Shown here: positions 58,083 through 64,000 of the stretch, piece by piece | How the letters are laid out: each line of letters begins with the position of its first letter | Position numbering within the stretch: position 1 is the first letter of the stretch | NCBI GenBank assembly: GCA_007570785.1 | Contig: ML662442.1 | Location: 61,306,896 to 61,370,895 of the forward strand | DNA length: 64,000 nucleotides | Origin: Antilocapra americana | Taxonomy: Eukaryota; Chordata; Mammalia; Artiodactyla; Antilocapridae | Direction: 5' to 3' | Position numbers and translations under genes: made by a program | Notes under the pieces: model-generated | Databases searched by the model: none | Told to the model about the DNA's origin: nothing | What the model saw: only the letters and a program-made list of their open reading frames with translations

Positions 58083-59634
58083 ATAGTTTATACACAGGTT
58101 GGTGGAAATAGAAAAGGATGGAAAAATCATCCTTATAGCAATTATTAGCTATAAGGCCATATCTTGTATGAAGACACTGAAGATCAAAAAGTGAAATTCT
58201 AAGACGATGATATCATCCTCAGATTTTCTTAAGAGTAAAGTTAAATTAAGAAAATAATGAGATACACCTTTATAATTTTTTCCATTTGAGATATTCTATA
58301 GAATGACCAACACTCTTCAAAAATGGTAATTAAAACTAGAATGATTCTAAATAAGTGAATTCCCAAAACAATCACCTGTACTCCCCCACATCAAACATTC
58401 CCAAGAAAAATGTGGCTGCAATTTTTTTGCCAAATCCTGATTTTAAAAATTTTGCTTTTTATTCCAAAAGAAAAAAAAATTATAATTCAAAGATGGACTT
58501 AGACAGTGACAACTGAAGACAGAGAAAGAAAATCAAGTTATAAAGGAATAAAATCAAGGACCATACTACACAAGAGTGTAACCACACTGGCACCACTGAG
58601 GACCAACATGATCCACAGTTTCTTAACTCTACCTGCACCGGTTTCTTCTTCAGATGTTTTTCTTATTATCATTTGACATTATTAATATATTTTAATTTCT
58701 ATTTCTACTTCCTAATATCAGCTAAAGACTTAGGACCAGAGGGGATATCTAGGACATTTAATGGAACTGATGCTGTTACTCAAATCATTTCCACTTGTTG
58801 GCTTTATTGCATATTTAAAATTCAATAAAAACAAATGAAGTCAATAAAAAGTATTCAATGAAATGACACCGTTAACAGACTCAGCATGTAGTAAAGTACT
58901 GTGGATAAACTAAAAGAGTGTCATTTTTACTGGTTACCAAATGCTTTCTAGCAACCAAATAAGTCAAAAGAAGACAATTTCAAGCTGCAAGCAACCCAAC
59001 TCTAGTTAATGACACAGCTAGAAGAAAATGTGCCATGAAGTGTATGTATGGTTAATGGTACATCCCATGCCTGAGAAGAACCAAGACGGGCAATGGAAAA
59101 GAGCATTTCATATTTGTTCAACTTTCATCAGTCTTAGGCTGGGCGTTCCCAGCATTATAGACCATTAACAGAATTACCAGAAGTTGATTATGTTATGTTA
59201 ATCTCTCTCTCCATTGAAATTTAGAGTAACATTTCTATAATCCATGAAATACAGAGAATCAAAAGCAACGACACAAATACTTTGATGCTTGAATTAGGAA
59301 CATGAATTACATTTTCAATATAATACCTCCATCTGTGCATATAGTTCCTACGTGTTAACAGAACGGGAAAAAGAGAAGGCAAATTGTCCTTATGGTGACT
59401 ACTGGCCTCACATTGTTTTATGCATTATTTCATAGTTAAAGAATCAGGGATAAGGCTTAGAGAAGTGTTAATCCCACTGTGTTTAGAAAATAGTGATAGT
59501 GTTTTCAAACTTATTGCTTGAGAAAAATTGCTTTGGGGTCAGAAATTAATCCTCTCATCTCTAGAGTTCCAAAGTGTTTTGTACGTTTATTGTATCACTT
59601 ACTATGCTTTTATTGTCATTACGGTCCTAACACT
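58083..59634. other. Unassigned AT-rich sequence
   Basis: Nothing recognised. Confidence 0.5.
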
Positions 59635-59765
59635 AGGCAGGCAGTTCCTGAAGAGTAGGGATTCTGTCTTACTAATACTGTATCTTTCACAGTCTTCAAT
59701 GTGGCTATGTATGAAATTCTCACCTCAAAACATTTATGAAATGAACAAATATGCCATCAAATGCA
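59635..59765 (+). repeat. L2/MIR-type 3' end fragment
   Basis: 'cctgaagagtagggattctg' followed by 'tcttactaatactgtatctt' and 'catttatgaaatgaacaaat' fits the common L2/MIR3 3' end. Diverged. Confidence 0.55.
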
Positions 59766-60059
59766 CAATAGTTCTTGAATTTGTCTCTAATCCTTCATAA
59801 TTTTCTCCTCTAAAATAATATGTTATACCATGGATTCTGCATGCATATTAATGCACTGGTTTACCCACATACTTGAAAAAGTAATTCAAACAATTAAAGT
59901 AAGTTAGTTTTTAAAATCCCTTTAATGAAAACAACTTTCTTGATTATTAGAAATGATCATATTTTCTAGGAGTTTGTAAATTTTTCATTTCTGATCTAAA
60001 ATAAGAGAGACAAGCTGTAGAGCAGATTACAGCCAGTATAATTAAGATTATAAGCATGT

Positions 60060-60540
60060 ATTCATGCTGTTTCTACTCCCAATCTTTCCTAAGCTCTAAC
60101 TCCTCTTCCACAGACATGAAATGATCTTTCTAAAAGCAAATCCAGTCGTATCAGTCTGCTTCTTAAAAACAACAGAAGAACATTCTGGGTTATGTTAACC
60201 CTGGCCATATCCAACCCACAGCTTCAATTCTACCACAGCTCAGAGTCAGCCAGTGGTCCATCCATTTTCAGAACCCTCCAAAACTTAGCAATGTTTATAA
60301 CTGGAATAAACATGTGGCTCCTCCCCTTTTATTAATTTCTATTTTCTGTTGTTTCTGCTTTAAAAACTCATAGTCAATTTTTACGATCCAGGTTAAAAGC
60401 CATCCTTTCCTGGTGACAGCTTCTCTAAAACACTTTCTTAAAAAGGAGGAAGAAATTCTCCCTCTAAACTCTTTCCACTTTGCATTTTACACATTTTTTA
60501 TGGGGCTGTCCCTTGTGACTACTGGGAACTGAAGTGCAAG
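60060..60540 (+). repeat. L2 LINE fragment
   Basis: Blocks in L2 order: 'atgatctttctaaaagcaaa', 'tccagtcgtatcagtctgct', 'tcttaaaaacaacag', 'aaaagccatcctttcctggt', 'gacagcttctctaaaacact'. Ancient. Confidence 0.65.
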
Positions 60541-61886
60541 GAACTACTTGTACAGCTCTGAAGACTTACTAGGTAACCCAGTGTTGTTAACAAACAAAAA
60601 AGCCAACAGAAATTTCTCTGAATAGATAAATGTCTTTCAAAGTGAAATATTCTCTATAGAATCTGAAAAACAGTATCACTTATTATTCACTAAAAGAGAA
60701 AAAAAAACTTTTAAAGGGTTTTATCCTTTTAGATTTTTAAGAAAATTGAAGAAATGTTGTTTTCCATTACTTTTCTTATGGCTTTTTATCTTTGTATTTT
60801 TTTACTTCAATAATAATAATCTTTTAAAATTCAAAAACAATAAAAAATTCATATAAAAATCATATATAAGAAATTGGTAAATTTCAAAAAAAATTTAAAA
60901 CAAACACTGATAAAAATCTTTAATTAAAATAAAATAGTATGGCATCCTTACACTGATTAACCATACCGATTCTTACAGAGTTGTTTATTTAATTTAGTCT
61001 TTAACTGCAAGGCTGAGTTTCAGTGACGAATAGCTGTGACTGGTAACCATCTTCAACCACAATAAAAATCAATATATGGTTCGATTTTGCTGATGATACC
61101 ACAGCCAAAAGGCCAAAATTAAATTCTATACTTCGCTGTTTCTGGTATATGCCTGAGTATTGTTTTGTTTTGTTTTCTTCCATTTTGGACTTAGGAGAGA
61201 AAAAGCAGTTTGAGTAAATGCTTACATTTAAAATACGACACACTCTTTTTTCACTGCTTCATAGATCTACATGTTTCAGTGAAAACTGCCAAGAGCACTG
61301 AACTTCAATATAAAAGTAGAGAGTAGCTTTCCCAACTGTGTAAATATATTATGTTATGGACACCCTGAACTCTTGACCTTCCCTATAAAGGAGATGCTGC
61401 TAAAATGTCAGTTAATCATAAAGCAGTGCCACAATGGGTTACCCAGAAGCAGAAGGCAATTTAAAAGAGCAATTTTAACATGCAATTGCCAAAACATGCA
61501 ATGCAGACAATTTCTGATGATGGCATATTTTATTTCCATTTAATAAGAGAAAGAGAAAACTGTATTTTCTCAGCTTCTATACCAGATGGTACACCCAGGG
61601 GAAATAGACACACTGAAAAAACAAGTGTGCTTTCTTTGATTGTTCAATGAAGTTTTTGAATTACCTCCCATTTAAGACAACTTCACATTTATACATTTTT
61701 TAAAATGTATAAAATGCTTGAAAAAGCATTATGTGAGCAATAACATGGGTCAGGCTGTAAGCTAACAGTGAAGTAATACCCTCAGGCACATAGAGAAGAA
61801 TGAGGCAAGCAAAGCTGGCTACAGCCACCAGAGGCTGTAATTACCACCTCTCCTAACTTGAGTGAACCTGAAGCAGGTAACTGTAC
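60541..61886. other. Unassigned AT-rich sequence
   Basis: Strongly A/T-rich between 60680 and 60960. No gene recognised. Confidence 0.5.
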
Positions 61887-61902
61887 TTACCAAATGATTT
61901 TA

Positions 61903-62369
61903 TTTTATTTTTTTAATTTATTTATTTTAATTGAAGGCTAATTACTTTACAATATTGTTGTGTATTTTGCCAAACATTCACATGAGTCAGCCATGGCTGT
62001 ACATGTGTTCCCCATCCTGAACCCCTCTCCCACCTCCCTCCTCATCCCATCCCTCAGGGTCATCCCAGTGCACAGTCCTGAGCACCCTGTCTCAAGCATT
62101 GAACCTGCACTGGCGATCTGTTTCACATATGATAATACACATGTTTCAATGCTATTCTCCCAAATCATCCCACCCTCGCCCTCTCCCAAAGAGTCCAAAA
62201 GACTGTTCTATACATCTGTGTCTCTTTTGTTGTCTCGTCTATAGAGTCGTTACCATCTTTCTAAATTCCATATATATATATATGCATTAGTATACTGTAC
62301 TGGTGTTTTTCTTTCTGACTTCTTCACTCTGTATAATAGGCTCCAGTTTCATCCACCTCATTAGAACTG
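61903..62369 (-). mobile_element. Bovine-type L1 3' end, antisense, with perfect 16-bp TSD
   Basis: 467 bp of L1 3' UTR plus the very end of ORF2, reversed: a T-rich start (complement of the A-tail), 'gaaggctaattactttacaa', 'ctgatcccatccctcagggt'-like region, 'ggctccagtttcatccacct'. The identical 16-mer ttaccaaatgatttta stands at 61887-61902 and 62370-62385. Contains a C-rich tract (62022-62053) that is G-quadruplex-like on the minus strand. Confidence 0.95.
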
Positions 62370-62385
62370 TTACCAAATGATTTTA

Positions 62386-63129
62386 ATGTACTTCAGAAGG
62401 AAAACAAAGAAATGCTTTGGCAACTAGGCAGAACATTTTCAGAAAAGGATAGAGTAAAACATATTTTACACTTCTTTAACTGTTTAAAATATTTCAAAGA
62501 GTGAATACTTGAATGTTAAGCACACTAATCGATTGTGCTTTCAGTAAAACTGAAATTGCAAATATTAAGCTATGTTTTCTCAAAGAATAATTTGGCCATG
62601 CAGATTCTATTTTATAAAAATGTACATCCCTCCCAGATACCGTACTTTTATATATCCATGCTACATTCTTCTGAAAGGGGGCAAAACAAAAAGATTGCCC
62701 ATAGTAGGAGAAAAAGGGGAAAGAATTCAGCTTTTCAAGTACCAGAAAATAGGTGTGAGCCCCAGTTGCCCAGTTGGCTGAAGGTTAGAAAAATCATTGT
62801 TTTCCTAAGTCTTACATTCACCAGCTACAAAATTGGGATAATAATGTCCAAGTAATTATAAGGCAGCATCAGTCAATACTGAACTATGAAAATCTACACT
62901 TGCATTTACTCATTAACACACATAAATAAAACCAACTCATTAACTTGCTGTAAAATTATTTATTGACAGATTGCTGCCAAGAAAAAAAGAATTACTACTG
63001 CCAGAAGTTAAATTTAAAAGGCTTAACTACATTAAAATGGAGTTTTTAAGACAGTAAATATAAACTAATTACTCTCTGATAGGTATCTAGTAGTCAAGAA
63101 TTGTTCCTCTGTGATAAAACAAAATAAAA
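62386..63129. other. Unassigned sequence
   Basis: A 106-codon frame (62535-62855, +) has no recognised motif and overlaps a second frame, so no gene is called. Confidence 0.5.
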
Positions 63130-63143
63130 AAATAAGAATTTCT

Positions 63144-63244
63144 GGGAGGGGGGTTCCGGAGGGGAACCATATGTAAACCCATGGTGATATCATGACAATG
63201 TATGGCAAAAACAATAAAAAATAAATAAATAAATAAATAAATAA
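63144..63244 (+). mobile_element. Very short bovine-type L1 3' tail with 14-bp TSD
   Basis: About 100 bp: a G-rich start ('ggaggggggttccggagggg'), 'atatgtaaacccatggtgat', 'tgtatggcaaaaacaataaa' and an AAAT-repeat tail (63217-63243). The identical 14-mer aataagaatttctg occurs at 63130-63143 and 63245-63258, so this is a complete, separate insertion. Confidence 0.93.
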
Positions 63245-63258
63245 AATAAGAATTTCTG

Positions 63259-64000
63259 AGAGGCAGGAAGTCATCATTACCTTATTTGTTACTTATAAAA
63301 AATTCATGTGAAATTGATATCAGACACACATATAAGAGCTAAAAAAATTTATACTTATCTTCAAGGCTTCTTGGTGGTCTAACATGTAGAATGCAATAAA
63401 ATAGCTATTTCAAAACAAAAATATTCAACCATATAATATTAATGGTAAAACATTACCCTACAACATGGCATTCTACCAATATTTCTTAAAATGGAATGGT
63501 TTACAGAACCAATACTCAGAGTTTACACAATTTAATAGAATTAGATGAGAACTTCTCCAAAAGTTATCTTTGTCATCTCAAAGAGATTATTTCCCCAGAT
63601 TATGAAGAATTTTTGTACTAAATATCAGAGAATAACACAGTCAGCATAAGTTGTGTTCTGTTCTGTTGTTATAAAACACCCGACTGAGGCCAGTGATGAT
63701 ACGCACGCTGGTAGGGTTTGAGGGATTTTAAACTTGGGGAAAGGATTCTTGAAGAGGGGAAGTAGATGGACATCATAATTTTAACTTATACTGACTCTGT
63801 ATTTAGATATGTGATGTTCATCAGTTATACCCAACTTCTGTTTTTCAGAGATTATTTAAAAGCTAATAGAACATCTAATTCCATCAGTTTTCCCTCTTTT
63901 GCTAATAAGGGAGCACGATTAGTAGACATTCCTGTAAAATAGTAACCATAGTTTCTCTCCAGCCTACAATGTACTTGAAAAACCTAGTCTATAAGCATTT
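63259..64000. other. Unassigned sequence
   Basis: A faint resemblance to a Bov-tA head at 63363-63400 ('aaggcttcttggtgg') is too short to call. No gene recognised. Confidence 0.45.

Noticed and set aside
1..64000. CRISPR array, prokaryotic operon or phage region
   Set aside because: No regularly spaced direct repeats and no dense ORFs; the repeat content is clearly ruminant nuclear DNA.

Overview
The window is nuclear DNA from a pecoran ruminant, most likely a bovid (cattle, sheep or goat type). The evidence is its interspersed repeats: BovB (RTE-type) LINEs, Bov-tA SINEs with a tRNA-like head, dimeric Bov-A2 SINEs with a CAG-rich 3' tail, and the bovine-type L1. Beneath these lies an older mammalian layer of MIR, L2, L1M-type L1 and an MLT1 LTR. 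The sequence is AT-rich. I see no host protein-coding exon, rRNA, functional tRNA gene, CpG island, CRISPR array or bacterial-style operon. It reads as intergenic or deep-intronic DNA, and every recognisable protein remnant belongs to a retrotransposon. Family names come from remembered consensus sequences, not a database search, so subfamily names and outer edges are approximate. Target-site duplications (TSDs) were read directly.

Layout. 0-3 kb: an old antisense L1, then an internally deleted BovB split by a Bov-A2 SINE. 3-20 kb: mostly unassigned sequence with scattered Bov-tA copies, a BovB 3' end near 9-9.8 kb, an unnamed ancient repeat near 10 kb, an MLT1 LTR near 11.2 kb, a TG microsatellite grown from a SINE tail at 13.5 kb, and an L2 copy at 19.2-20 kb. 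20.1-20.8 kb: an antisense L1 3' end carrying a Bov-A insertion. 23.4-30.0 kb: the dominant feature, a bovine-type L1 with its 5' end, 5' UTR, remnants of ORF1 and ORF2, a 3' UTR and flanking 8-bp TSDs. It has lost the 5' half of ORF1 and carries a short L1 tail inserted in ORF2. 34-37 kb: old L1 fragments, a MIR, and antisense bovine L1 3' ends with a nested SINE. 38-46.7 kb: sparse, with three Bov-tA copies, old L1 and a MIR. 46.7-54.7 kb: a cluster of three BovB 3' portions, one inverted, with a Bov-A2 between them. 55-64 kb: an L1 3' end split by a Bov-tA, another Bov-tA, L2 fragments, and two short bovine L1 tails with long TSDs.

None of these elements looks able to move on its own. All L1 and BovB reading frames are truncated, frameshifted or stopped. 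The best-preserved coding stretch is a BovB reverse-transcriptase segment at about 53.9-54.4 kb with an intact YADD motif. Nested insertions give a partial order: old L1, L2 and MIR first, then BovB and artiodactyl L1, then Bov-tA, Bov-A2 and the short L1 tails. I found no convincing new biological system. The most useful leads are the deletion junctions, the repeated very short L1 3' tails that start at the same G-rich tract, and the nested insertions.
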